64,000 nt of DNA from Brachionus plicatilis (taxonomy: Eukaryota; Rotifera; Eurotatoria; Ploima; Brachionidae), in the NCBI GenBank assembly GCA_010279815.1, contig QEOQ01000123.1, positions 501,619 to 565,618 on the forward strand. Reading direction: 5' to 3'. Every line of letters starts with the position of its first letter. The stretch's first letter is position 1. The notes under the pieces were generated by a model. That model searched no databases. It saw only the letters and a list, made by a program, of their open reading frames with translations, and had not been told where the DNA came from. The translations under genes were made by a program, and so were the position numbers. Positions 47,001 to 59,422 of the stretch are shown here, one piece after another.

Positions 47001-50000
47001 GAACCTAGATTATTCAACTCAGCATCTTTTCGTTTCAAATTTTCCTCCAAATCTTTCTTTAGTCTTTCAATTTCTTCAATCTGAGCTTGAGAATTTTTCA
47101 AATCTGAATCTAATTTTCGCTTGGCTTTGTCCAAATCAGCCCGACCTTTTTTCTCTCTTTCTAAATTGTCCTCAGCCTCATCCAATGTTTGTTCAAGCTT
47201 GGTCTTGACTTTATTTAAATGATTAACTTTATCTTCTTCTTGTTGAAGTTGTTCCAATGTTTTGGCATTTGTTTCCTCCAAACGTTTTTTTTCTCTGTTC
47301 AATTTTGTAATAGCTTCGTCCTGATGAGCCATTTCATCTTGTAATTTATGTATTTGGTTATCTTTTGATTTGTTTTCATTATCTGACTTGTTTAGTTTAG
47401 ATCGTAAGTCATCAATATCTTTTTTCAAGTCATTGATATCTTGTTCCAGTTTTTTCTTCTTGGAACTTAAATCGGATGAATTTGACTCTTGTTCACTGAT
47501 TTTCTCTTCCATTTCTTTAAGTTGACCCTCTAAATCGGCCTTTTGTAAAACCAATTTTTGGATTCTTTCTTCAGCATTTCCGCTGTTATCTCTTTCCGAT
47601 TGTAATTGGGTGTACAATTCATTTTTTTCTTTCAACAATTTTAAATTTGTTTCTTCCAATTCTTTTCTCAATTTTTCCTCCTTTTCAAAACTTTCTTTTA
47701 GTTTATTAAATTCCTCTTCTCTTGCCTTGATTTCATCTTCTTGTCTAGCAACAGACAACAAAGGTTTGACTTTGGTGTACAATTTCCACCAGGCCCAGTT
47801 TCTCAAAGACAAGTAAGCTTTTATGTTCCGCTGCAAAACACTCAATGCTAATCTTTGATCCAACATAACCTTGTAGGCTTTTTTCATAATATACATACGA
47901 ATATGAGATTGAAGCATGCAAATTATCTTCGAAATAGCTGTGTCTCTTAAGTCTTCAAGATGACCTAAGACTCCCGCTCTAAAGAAGACCTTTGTATTAC
48001 CAAGTCTGAACAAGTCTTCGCCAAGAGCGATGTCTTTTAGAATCGAACCAGTGGCTTTAATTGCATCCACAAATCCTTTTGGTACAGCATTTGGAGCCAA
48101 AATGCTGTAACGCTGTTTGAACTCAGCATACATCATTCTGTTTGGGAAGCCCTTTCGGCAAATACGAATACCCTCCAATACACCATTACACTTTAACTGA
48201 TGCATTACCAAATGTGGGTCCAAAACGCCACCAGTTTTGATTTCGTTTGGAATAATACAGCGAACAAAATGAGGATGAGTCTGCTTCAATGTGTTCATCA
48301 ATTTGTTCAATTGTTCTCTATGACCAGACGAAATAGTTTGCATACCACCACCTTTTTTGGCTTTTCCTTTTTCTTCCTCTTGACCCATGTCTTTGTATAA
48401 TTTTGCCAAAACACCATTAGTCTTGCTACCCTTGAACAATGTGGCAACAGTGGTATTGATAGGATCTTTGTTCTTTTCTAACCAACCAGTTACACTGTAT
48501 GAAACAGTACCAGCATAATGGTGCAAGTCAAAATGAGCCTCTGCTTTACCTTTTGAAGGTTTTGGTTTGCCAAAATTTGGATGCTTTCCCAAATGCTGAG
48601 CATACAACTTCTCTTGAAATGTTTTATCACTAGCTTTGGGTACAATACACTCTTCTTCTAAAATTGACAAAATGCCCATAGGCTTCTCAATCAGATCAAT
48701 ACAGGCCTGCAAGTCCATGCCAAAATTGATCATTTCCCATTGAATGCCCTCTTTTTTGTACTCTTCTTGCTCCAGTACAAACATGTGATGATTGAAAAAT
48801 TGTTGTAGTCTTTCATTAGTGTAATTAATGCACAATTGTTCAAAGCCATTGTAGTCGAAAATTTCAAAACCAGCAATGTCCAATACACCTATAAAAAATT
48901 GTCTCTTTGTCTTTACATCTAAAGTTTCATTGACTCTGTCTACTAGCCATTGGAAGAGACGCGAGTAAATCGATTTGGACAAAGCTCCGATCGAGTTACA
49001 CACTTGATCTTTATTTTGGCCTTTGTTCACATATTCATTGCCAACTTTGATTCTCGGTTTCAACAGACCCTTGATCAAATCAGCTGACTCAACACCCAAA
49101 AGATGAGCAACTTTTTCACATTCTTCGGTACCATCTGTTTCAGCTTGTTCCTCTCTTGGTCTTTGCTTCCATTTAGCATTACCCCAGTGCATGATGGCGC
49201 CAGTAGCTTTAAACAAATCAATTTTTTCTTGAGGACTAAAATTCAAAACATCAAAAGCCTCATCTGTAGCTTTCATCTCTTCGGCATCATCTACATTGTC
49301 GATTGTCAACATACCCTGTGCTACGAAAAAGTATTTCGATGCATCTGACTCAATCAATAATTCCTCTAAAATTTTATAATTTTTTAATTAAAAATGAAAA
49401 AAAATCAAATTGTGCTGTTTTTTTCTTACTTTGATACTTTGGATAGTTGGGATCCAACAATTGGTAGAAAATGTGATAGTTTCTTTCAGCAGGCTGTTGA
49501 AAGGTAACTCTTGATTTTTCAAGTAAATACGACTCAATGTCAGCACCAGCAATTTTTCCAGTTGGACCAAAATGGATTCGAATAAATTTACCCTTTAATT
49601 TTTTTCAGTTTTAAATTTTTTAAATTTAAATTTATAATCTAAAAATCCTACAAAGCGAGATGAATTGTTGTTACGGGTTGTTTTGGCATTACCATAGGCT
49701 TCAAGCACTGGATTTGCCGACACAATTTGGTCTTCCAAATTAGCTTCTTTTTTCTAGAAAAAAAAACTCAACTATAAAGCTATTTTAAAAAAGTTTGTAT
49801 ATTTTTACGCCTTCATCTTTCTTGGCAGCAGAACCAGTACAGGCCACAAAAGCAAAGTATTGGATGACCTTTTTAGTGTTTTCAGTTTTACCAGCACCAG
49901 ACTCACCACTTTTATTTTAATAATATTTTTTAAAAATGAAATTTAAATTTTTTTTTTGATTACGTAATCAACATAGATTGATTCTCACGGTCTCTCAACA

Positions 50001-50557
50001 TATTGGCATAAGCATTGTCAGCAATCGAGTACAAATGTGCTGGTACTTCGTTTTTCTTTTTTCCTCGATACAAGTCGACCATTTTCATGGTGTAAACTGG
50101 CAAACGCTTGTATGGATTAATAGCAACACAAAACAAGCCTGAATAAGTCTGAAATTAAATTAAAAATTAAATTTTTGTCAAATTTAAATTTTAAAAATTA
50201 AATTTGTACATAGATAAGCCAGCTGGTGTAACGAGTTCTCAAGTTGTGCAAGATAGAAGCATCATTCAAATAAGTCAAATCGGCCATGTCTTCACATTTC
50301 TCAAATTTCGGCGGATTCATCTGCTGCAAGTCATCCTTTTTGACTGTAACAGTCTCACCCTTGCCAGTCTTGACCGTCACTTGGTCACCTTTCTCACTTT
50401 GCACTTCACATGCAATAAAACCTTCAGCTTTATCTGGCAGCCAGAAGTTTTTTTTGCCATCAAATTGCTTGGACTGAGCCTTGATTTTTTCCGCTTGTGG
50501 AACAACCAGATATTTCAATGACTCCACTATTTCTGGATCATTTAAATTAGCTAACAT
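44072..50557 (-). CDS. MHC: Muscle myosin heavy chain (class II)
   Basis: Exons 50557-50210, 50148-49964, 49908-49809, 49753-49652, 49592-49430, 49365-46629, 46577-46499, 46374-44782, 44728-44594, 44545-44189 and 44134-44072 give about 1953 residues, the normal full length. It is the ATP-driven motor and rod of thick filaments. Seen: the SH3-like N-domain, P-loop GESGAGKT, switch I NNNSSRFGKF, switch [25 protein letters not shown], a Lys/Gly-rich loop 2 ([10 protein letters not shown]), actin-binding region, converter, IQ neck, then an unbroken heptad coiled coil of about 1100 residues and a short Ser/Arg tailpiece (SSVRRLL). Each exon occurs once; no tandem alternative exon cluster of the insect Mhc kind is present. 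Striated-muscle rather than non-muscle type is inferred from overall similarity. Confidence 0.97.
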
Positions 50558-53500
50558 TTTTTCTCTCCCTTTATTTTTAAGATCTAAAATTTGATTAACT
50601 TTGGATTATTTAAATTAAATTTTTTATTTTCTTAAAAAATTGAAAATACAAAATTGTGTTTTTTACTGATGAAAAAAAATGATTTTAAATCTATACTAGA
50701 AATTAACTTATTTATAAGCTTGCTCTAGAATCCTCCTATCGTCTTTTTTTACCAAAAATGGTTATTTCTCTTCTAATAGACCATTTTTTCCTAGATTTCA
50801 GAGAAATATGCTTTGAGTCTATATCAAATAACAGCATACTAAAGATTCTTAATGAAGATAACCAATCGTTGTTCGCTGAAATCGTTTGCACTCGTGGATT
50901 TGTATTTACAAGGAAAATTGCTTTGTTATTCTTAATCAAACAATGATTAAACTTTTTTCTGGCGCTTTTTAGATTACTTTATTCTCAGATTATCCTCATA
51001 TTGCTCCTAAAGTAAATATTGTTTATTTGTTTTGTTAATTTGTTAAAGCGAATATAATTGTTAAAATCATACCCTTGCTCCCAAACTTGTAAATAACAAT
51101 ATGTTTTTGAATAGATCGAAAAAATCAAGATTTAGGATTTAATTGCTAATTTAATTTGGCTGAAAAGCCTAGGATATCTTATTCAATTGTTTAATTACAA
51201 TATTAACCTTTTAATACTTTTTGATTGAAATCTGGAAGATATATTAAAAATCAAGTTGTTTTGTTAGAAAATTGAAAATTAAAATCAAGCTATGTTTTAT
51301 CAATTCTACAAGTTGTGAATATTTTTAGAGAAATAAAAGTTCAAATAAAAATTAATTTGAAAATAAAATAAAAAAAATTAAAACGCTTTAGTAAAACAAA
51401 CAGAATACGTCAACTAATTTTTATAATTTTAAAAATAATTCGGAATCAAAATAAAATACGTTTTCCAGAAATTTTATTTCGGTTAGTTCTATCATGATTT
51501 TGAACAATAGACTAATAAATTCTCCCGAAAATTTAAAATAAATTCTATTCACATGTTGTGTTCAGTAGATATCTCTTTAAAATTAAATAGGATCCAAATA
51601 AAAATAAAATATTAAAGACAATTTTAAATATTGGTGAAAATTAATTATCTGGTCTAAAAAAATCATATTAGTGTAAATAAACAATAAAAATCAATTTACT
51701 TTTAAAAAATTAAATTTCTACAAAAAAAATTTAAACTTAAATTCCTTAATTAGCATTTTTTTCTTATAGTGGGTTCCACGATCTCTTTTTACCTTGGTGT
51801 AAGATTTTATTTGATCTACTAATATTGGGAAATCAAAAAATTCTTTTTTTTTAAATTTTGTTTATTAATCCAAAGAATGAATTTCAACTCTATTAATAAG
51901 ATTGAATTTTAATTTATTATTTTAATTTTTTAAAGCTAAAAATTAATTTTTCAAATCAAGAAATATTTATCAATTGTGTGTGTAAAGGTTGAATTAATTT
52001 TGGGAATTGTTTTAAAATTTTAAAATATAGAGAGCTCTTAAGTATGCTGTAAAATCAATTAAAAATCAATTTTTATTGTTAATAGTAGTGGGTAATTTTT
52101 TTTAAAAAGCATACTAAGAACACATACAAAATTTTAAAAGCTGTTTTAAGACTACTAAAAGTTTTTTAGCAAAAATTATTTCAGTCTAGTAAAGATTAAA
52201 CATCCAATTCAAGTATCTAATAAATCGTAGCTTTATTAAAGGATAGTTTTGAATATATCTGGATAGTTTAAATAGATAAGCAGAACATTTTTTTAAATAT
52301 CTGAGCAAAGCCAAGAATAATAAAATATTATCAAATAAATATCTTACCAAAAAAATCATATCGCTTCTAAACATATGAAGAGATTAGCTTTATGAAACGC
52401 GCTATTATCTTTATTTTTTTTTGGTGTAATAATGAATTAAAGAAACTCTATTGAAAAAATAGATCCAACAAATTTTTTCAAAATTTAAAACTTTTTATTT
52501 TTTTTAATTCTAATTTAAAATCATTTTGATTCTTCTAAGAAAACTAAAAAAACATAATTCATACTACTTATTTGTTGAAAAAATATTTCTATTTTTCTTA
52601 AGTCTGTAATAAAATTAAAATCTAAAAATCATAGATCCAAATTAACAACGTAAGATTAAAAATTAATCTTTTTGTTTATATTTAAGATTACTTATGGATC
52701 TCATTAAGTTTTGTGAAAGATAAACAAAATATATTTTATAAAATTTGTTTTTTTATGTGTTTAAAATATTTTCCTTTATTATTACTTCTCTCAATCAATC
52801 ATTCGTCTAATTTAACTCACTTTAAAGTATTGAATCGACAATCTTTTTAATTTGAACAGCAAGACTTTTAGCACCCTGATTGTATTTCAAGCGTTGTTTG
52901 ATTTAATCAAAAGTACAAAAATATGAGGAAGCATTAACCTTTAGGGTTTAAATTTCTTTTATCCGTGACTTGGCCTCTGTTTGGCTAGTCTTAGATTTAG
53001 TTAAATTTCATAACTAAATCATTTCAAAACATGTGTAATTTACGGATAAATAATGTAAGATAAGTTAAGATATGATTAACTTTTTTTATGATAAAATTAA
53101 ATCAAAATTTTGAAATAAAAATGAGCTTTTTCATTTTTCTATGGAAAACCTTAGCTTTCTTGATCGGAAGCATTCTGGAACTGTTTTGATAATAATTTAT
53201 TTAGCTATATGTAGCTTTACATAATTTTCAGGAAAATTACATATCCTCATCAAGTGCTTTTTGAAGAAGTACTGTATATAGTCACAAATCTCTACTAAAA
53301 TTTAAATAAAGGCGAAATTAAAGAAAATATTATTGAAAATAATTTAACATTGTATGAAATGGCAATAACAGAATTGGAGTAATGTACATTTCATGCTTGA
53401 AAATTTTTTATTTTTTTATATCAACTTTGCAAGTTATAAATTAATTGAAATAAAAATTATAATTTTAAGATAAGATTTGAAAAGATTTATTGAAATTATA

Positions 53501-54317
53501 ATTTTTTTTTTACTTAAAAACCAAAAATCAAAAAAAAAATAATTAAATAATTAAAAACAAAATAAATGCTTAAGTATAATTTCACAAGAAAATTAAGATA
53601 AATATATTGATGTAAAAATTCCAAGCACTTTCTTCGACCAATAATGGATGTCTCCAATTTAGAATATTCAAGTTTAATCTAACTTTATAATTGATTTAAG
53701 CTGTCTTTTAAAGCATTAACTTTCAAAGATATAATACTAATACGATATAATAAAAAGTTAAATCAAAATTAGGTTTAAAAATTTTAATTTCCCAGAATGC
53801 CTCTAAGTAATTATTAAATCATATCTTAATTAATTATGAGTAATTAAATTTCAAATAGAAGGGAAAATACAGACAGCCAAATCTCATGGCCTGGAATAAG
53901 GACACCAATTTTTCCAACTAAAATTAAATTTTTACCTACGCTAAAATGTTGCAGCGCAAAAATCAAACAAAGCTTATCTTTAAATAGTTAATTGACAATT
54001 ACACTCATTAAAGGAATATTACTTTAATTAACTAATAAACACGATTACACGATGATTAATTATTCTCATAGAGAACCATTCTAAATTGCAATTAATCTTT
54101 ACAGGTATAAATTAAAAAATTACAAATTTAAAATCTCATTCGAAAAAGATTGATTGCAATTGCGCAATAGATTATATACACAGGATTCAGTTCATACAAA
54201 GACAATTAAAACCCATATAGTCTCATTATCTAATCGGTTTAAAGATTACCCAAGTTTTACAAAGAGAATCCCAATATTGTAGTTTAAAAAGATAAAATTC
54301 TTCTTATTATTTCAAAA
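50558..54317. other. Intergenic region upstream of myosin
   Basis: 3.8 kb, AT-rich. The first part should contain the myosin promoter; no CArG box was recognised by eye. A possible RWD-like remnant at about 50.76-51.0 kb is listed separately. The remaining 3 kb shows nothing I can support. Confidence 0.5.
50758..51035 (+). pseudogene. Possible RWD/UBC-fold gene remnant
   Basis: An open frame from ATG 50758 reads FREICFESISNNSILKIL ... EIVCTRGF. A GTATTT after GGA TTT is a phase-0 donor, and the acceptor CTTTTTAG at about 50972 leads to ITLFSDYPHIAPKVNI, then a stop. The strand pattern followed by a YP--AP box is that of the RWD / ubiquitin-conjugating fold. The predicted product (about 65 residues) is too short for a full domain and no further exon could be joined, so it may be a relic or my splice choice may be wrong. 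Confidence 0.3.
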
Positions 54318-54884
54318 ATGAATATTTTACAAAAAGTTTTGAACAAAAAATCATGCATCAAGCCATCTGTCAGGATCGGAAGTAATCGTTTAAATGTTTC
54401 TGTTGACAAGAATTCGACATGTAAACAATTTCTCATCAATTGTTTGAAAAAATGCAAAATAAATGTTATCAATTCACCAAATGGTTACAATTTATTCCTG
54501 AAGTATGGACAAAATGAAAAATTGGTGATGTATGAATCAAACCTCTATTTACTTCTCACTCACTTAGTGCAAAGTGAAACTGATTTTGAATTATTAATTA
54601 GAAGATGTCAAAAGGTAAAAATTAACCGAATAAAAAAAATCAGAAATTTGAAATTGAAAAGAACAAAAAAATATGATATTACCTTCCGTAGCGCAACCCA
54701 CTACTATGAAGATATCGACGTTGATTTGCCCAAACCTCAATTGAACATTACAAGAACAATATCTAACCCTAAAATAAACAAACTTTGGCCAAAATCAATT
54801 ATTCACAATATGAAAGCCATTCACAGAATTAGAGAAAAATTCAAATCTAAAACTATAGATTTTGATCAAGAAATTTTTGTTTAA
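54318..54884 (+). CDS. Single-exon protein with Ras-association-like N-terminus
   Basis: 188 residues from one ATG, intronless in a genome where most genes are spliced. Residues 17-97 (VRIGSNRLNVSVDKNSTCKQF ... GYNLFLKYGQNEKLV ... DFELLIRR) have the beta-strand order and STC-x-x-F / FELL-IRR ends of RA domains in N-terminal RASSF proteins (RASSF7-10 type). The C-terminal half is very basic (KINRIKKIRNLKLKRTKK), then QEIFV. No coiled coil is visible, unlike full-length RASSF7-10. The RA call is a similarity judgement by eye; the protein could be a RASSF relative or a retrocopy-derived gene. Confidence 0.6.
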   Translation: MNILQKVLNKKSCIKPSVRIGSNRLNVSVDKNSTCKQFLINCLKKCKINVINSPNGYNLFLKYGQNEKLVMYESNLYLLLTHLVQSETDFELLIRRCQKVKINRIKKIRNLKLKRTKKYDITFRSATHYYEDIDVDLPKPQLNITRTISNPKINKLWPKSIIHNMKAIHRIREKFKSKTIDFDQEIFV

Positions 54885-55511
54885 ATTTAACACTGTTGAG
54901 AAATTCATTTTTTTTCCGCTTTTTTGTTGTTTGATTTTTTTATTAAATATTTAATTATTAAATAAATTCAATAAGAAAATAAAGTTTTTAAGTATACATA
55001 ACTATAAAATAAATTAATTACAAGATAAAATTAATTAAATTAATTTTCGGTCAATTTTCACAATTTTGTCGTTTTCCACTCTTTTGTTTCAAATTTTGTG
55101 ACAAAAAAAACCTGTCATGTCTCAACTCTTGTCAAAAGTTTTGCGAGAAAAAACTTTGGAATTCTCTTATTTTTGGACCAAATTTCTAAAACATAGTCAA
55201 CCAATTTACGATTCATTTATATAATGAATTTCCATTTATATTATATTCCTTCAAATGATTCGACCTAATGTGATATTCCGGTTTTTGACTTTAAGAAAAA
55301 TTAAAAATTTCATTAATTTAAAAAAAAACCTTCGTTTAATTTATTTTAATCAATTTATTATTAAAATATTTTTAATATATTAAAAAGATTTTTTTGAACA
55401 AAAGCATCGAGATTTATATAATCGGCGATTGACAAAAATTTTTAATTTATAGATCATTTTTTATTTTTTGATTTAAAAAAAATATAATAACAGTACATTT
55501 TTTTTTCAAAA
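54885..55511. other. Convergent intergenic spacer
   Basis: About 0.63 kb between the converging RA-like and STEEP1 stops. AT-rich with no supported feature. Confidence 0.55.
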
Positions 55512-56235
55512 TTATTTATCAATTAATGTTCCTCTTGTATTCGCTTTTTTAGCCTCATACTCTTTTCTACTAGCTTCTTCCATCATTTTTCTTTTATTCA
55601 TGCCTTTTCTTTCTAATTGTATTTCAATTATACGAGCATTTTCAGTGTAACAATTTTCAGCTTCTCTCTTAAATAAAGAATTTTTAGTCAAAAATTTAAA
55701 ATTTAAATTTTAAATTAAATCTTTAAATAATAAAACTTACAGCCTCAATATCTTCATCGTCTTCTTCAACTGTGGAAACAATTACATTAGTTGCCTTTCC
55801 ATTATCTTCTCGACGAATATTTTTTATAACTTTATTAGGTTCAAGTGTAATATGATCATACACATTTGAACTGGAAGACTCTTTGGTCAACGAATTAGCT
55901 ATGATAAACTTTGGAACATTATTTACATTCTCAAATTGATAGTAAATAGGTAAACTGCATTTTATACATTTTTTTCTATATTGCCTTTCAACGCCTTTTT
56001 CACGTCTAATATAAACTGTATTATCATCCTGAGCAGTCAATTTGTGAGCATGTCTTGTATTGTCAATTACTCTTGCTTTATCTACTGGCCTTAATGGTAG
56101 CTTTTCAATTGATGTATCGATAACAAGTGCTAGTTGACCACAAAGACAATAATATATATACAAAGGCGTCTCTTGAGTTTCTTCCTTTTCTTCTTCTTTG
56201 GTGAAAACTCTCTCAATTTTGATACCTGATGACAT
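55512..56235 (-). CDS. STEEP1: STING ER exit protein homologue (CXorf56 family)
   Basis: Exons 56235-55741 and 55667-55512 give 216 residues (human 222). The human protein promotes exit of STING from the ER; the deeply conserved family member is also seen in spliceosome-related sets, so the ancestral role is unsettled. Seen: [46 protein letters not shown] (two CxxC-like pairs, probably metal binding), [13 protein letters not shown], and the C-terminal charged helix [11 protein letters not shown] ... TRGTLIDK. Complete, with no defect seen. Confidence 0.93.
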
Positions 56236-57730
56236 TTCTATTTATTTTTTTTCTTTCCTCTTTAATACTTTTATTTTTGTTCTTCTGTTTTTATTTTATA
56301 ATAAATTATTTCAAAATTTCAAGAAATAAATACAGCTGACAATTTAATGTTAACTTTTTTATGTGTTAAATTTAAGATTTTTTTTAATTTCAAATTAAAA
56401 TGTTAATATATCAAACGGGAAAGAAAATTGACTTTATTTTATTCTATTTTCATGAAGCCACCATATATTTCATTTTTAAATCGTCACAATCTCAATTGTT
56501 GTCATTATGAAATAAATTTGAATGAAAAAAATATTGGAAATAGTTAATAGAAATGAAAGATTAAAATTAGTGACAAAATGTATTTTTAAACCGATTATCG
56601 AATAAGTAGCATTTTGAATGAAATTTAAGTTTGAATTCAATTTTTGAATTTAAATAATTTTGAATAATACACTTGAAAATTTATTTATTTAAATGAAAAA
56701 TTGAATCTCTAAAATATTCGATTTAAAATTTGAAAAAAAATACTTAAATTAAAAAAGAATTCATAAAATAAATTTAACTTCAATTCGATTTGGATACTTA
56801 AAGTGTGTCAATTTTTCACCAGCCTGCAAAACTCTACTAACATTTTCTGGATTACGATAGCCTCATCTATATAACGCGGCACAAGAAAATAGTTGTTCTA
56901 ATTAAACCAATGCTACAAGAATATATAAAACTATTATTATTTGACGCAATTTTAATAAGGTGTTGGTCAAATAATGAAAAAAATTTCTTTTAAGATTTTT
57001 TGAATTATTTATTAAAAAAAAATAACAAGCATTAATTTTGCAAGTCATTTTTGCATTTCTTTCAAAATGAGACTTTTTTAATAATTCACAAAAATATTCT
57101 CAATAAGACTATAAAAAAGTATAAATTAAGTAAATCTCAAAGGTAAGCAAATTAATAAAAATAACTGATAAAAAACAAATTAAATAAAAATAAATCAATA
57201 AATTAAATTATAAATAAATCAATAAATTAAATAATAAATAATAATTTTTGAATCAAAATTAATTCAAAGAGTTAAATAATTTTTTTTCATCCCCATTATT
57301 CTCATTTCTTTTTTTAAATCACATTAAAAAAATTTGAGACTTTAGAATAATTATAAAAATTAGACAAATAATTAAAAAAAACACAATGAAGAAAATTCTT
57401 TTCCTTATTACCACTTTTTTTTCTTTTAATTATCGTCACTCAAGAGTTGTTTTATTTTTAATTATTGTAAAATAACCAGTCATTTATCAATAAAAAATCA
57501 GAATTTTATATCACTGTAAAATTGTAAATCTAAAAAGCTAATAATTTGATTTCATCAAACTTTATTTAAAAATTTTTATTACAAAATAGTGCATAAAAAA
57601 ATTGTTTTCAAAGGTAATTGGATTTTACATTTAGCACTGTACATTAGGTAAATTGGGATTAAATACATTTTTTTCAACAATTTAAAAAAGGTTACAAAAA
57701 TAAAAAAGATTACAAAAAAAAATAAGATTA
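56236..57730. other. Intergenic, AT-rich
   Basis: 1.5 kb between STEEP1 and the cyclin gene. A short imperfect tandem repeat (ataaatcaataaattaaat) lies at about 57190-57240. No exon seen. Confidence 0.5.
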
Positions 57731-58801
57731 TCAAAAATTACCATTGGAGATTTCTCTAATTTCAAAACCCTGTAATTCGCGACAAGTACTCAGATGAAAA
57801 TATCTAGCATTTTTAAATTTCTTGTATGTTTCTTGAAATTCATATTCTGTTCGGTTGATTTTTACGACCAGTTGTGCAAGCTTTTGCATTCCATGTCTAA
57901 GATCAACCATTTTGTATTTACTTTCATATTCTAATCTAATGCTCCATTCAAATCTCTTGAATAGTCTGAAAGTCAAGCAGAGAGCACTTGCAGCAACATA
58001 AGACGGTTTCATGACAGAAAACTCGAAATCCAAAAGACTCAATTCCAGAAAGTACTTTGCCAAAATGTGCTCTTCATTTGGAACGCCTGAAACAATCGAA
58101 AATCGGCGCAGGAAATTCAATGTTATTGGTTTTGACAAAGAAAATCCGAGTTTATTCAATATATTAACTTCCATTTGGCGTATGTCAGATCGGGTATAGG
58201 TACTGGTCGCCATTTTATTTACGATACTCAAATTAATTCCGATTCTTGAGTCAAATTTTGAAGCAATAAAAAACGAACAAGCACTTAGAAGAAGTAGATC
58301 GACGTTTTCAATTGGTACTAAATCCAGGTATCGATCCATAATTTGAACCATCAGGAACAAAACTTCTTGACTCAAATCAAATTTAATCTGAGCTTTGACC
58401 AAACAATTGACCAGTCTTGAACGTGCTTCTTTGATTTTATCCGAAGCTTGATCCAAAAATTTACGACTTATAGGATACAAGTCTTCTTGATGGAACAAAT
58501 AGCCCATTATGTCTGTTACATATTCGGTCACAAAGAACGCATCGTCTATATCTCTGGGAGACTTAGACAAAATTTTATAAATTTCCATTTCATTCTGATT
58601 GATATCTGTTTTTGGAACTAGCGGTTTTACTATCGAGTTTTCATTATCTTCTGGTTTGATATGCTTTAAATTAAATAAAGTTAAAGAAAAAAAAAATTTT
58701 TTAAAAAAAATTACACCATGTTGGATCCCTGAATTGTTTATCTTGTTCGCTATATCATTTAAGATAGCACGGTTTGATCCATTCTGCTTGAAAGAAAACA
58801 T
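57731..58801 (-). CDS. Mitotic (A/B-type) cyclin, divergent
   Basis: Exons 58801-58715 and 58663-57731 give about 339 residues. Mitotic cyclins activate CDK1/2 and are destroyed by the APC/C. The N-terminus carries a perfect destruction box, RAILNDIAN (R-x-x-L-x-x-I-x-N). The first cyclin box spans about residues 75-200 and the second follows (SKPITLNFLRRFS, ELSLLDFEF). The usual MRAILIDWL stretch of helix 1 is changed to EARSRLVNCLVKAQ, so the Met and Asp-Trp are lost, while SKFD and the Lys of the CDK-binding face remain. The N-terminal tail is short for cyclin B. A51-base intron has no in-frame stop, so retention would insert 17 hydrophobic residues. Subtype B, B3 or A is not settled. Confidence 0.83.
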   Translation of the reverse strand: MFSFKQNGSNRAILNDIANKINNSGIQHGVIFFKKFFFSLTLFNLKHIKPEDNENSIVKPLVPKTDINQNEMEIYKILSKSPRDIDDAFFVTEYVTDIMGYLFHQEDLYPISRKFLDQASDKIKEARSRLVNCLVKAQIKFDLSQEVLFLMVQIMDRYLDLVPIENVDLLLLSACSFFIASKFDSRIGINLSIVNKMATSTYTRSDIRQMEVNILNKLGFSLSKPITLNFLRRFSIVSGVPNEEHILAKYFLELSLLDFEFSVMKPSYVAASALCLTFRLFKRFEWSIRLEYESKYKMVDLRHGMQKLAQLVVKINRTEYEFQETYKKFKNARYFHLSTCRELQGFEIREISNGNF

Positions 58802-59422
58802 TTTGCTATAATTTAGTCTAAATAAGAAAAAAAAAATTTTAAATTTAAGCTTGTTTTTAAAGAGAAACTTAAATTAATTTCATTATGTCTATAAATTTAA
58901 AAATTTTATTTTTGACATTCACTTCACTCAGAATGTAAGCGATTGGATCGATTTTGAATCTAAATAGTTATGTGCTTTATCCACTCTCGATGCAATACTA
59001 GTGTAATAGGTCTTAAAATAAGAAACTTTATTTTTGCTTTTAAAAAATAAACTTGTGAATTAAAAAAATTATTACAAAAATTTAGAAATAATTTTATTAA
59101 TTTTTCTTAAGCTGAAAAAATTTTCTTGCAAAAATTTGATTTTTCAAAATTTAAATTTGAATTTGTGTTTTACAATTTTTTTCATCATAGATTGCATAAT
59201 TCAATTCATTATTGGATTCTGATTTTTTTCCAAAAAAATTGCCAAGCAAAAAAACTTGAATTGATAATTACAACGAATAATATTTATATGTTAAAATGGT
59301 CATAAATTTAGCAGGATACATGTGCTTTCGATTTAAAAGATTTAAAAAAAATTATCTCTAAGAATATTTAAATTGGATAAAGTTGTAATTAAAAAAATAA
59401 AAAAATTCTAGAAAAATAAAAT
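58802..59422. other. Intergenic, AT-rich, no feature seen
   Basis: 0.6 kb between the cyclin start and MTFP1 stop, both on the minus strand. Nothing supported. Confidence 0.55.
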
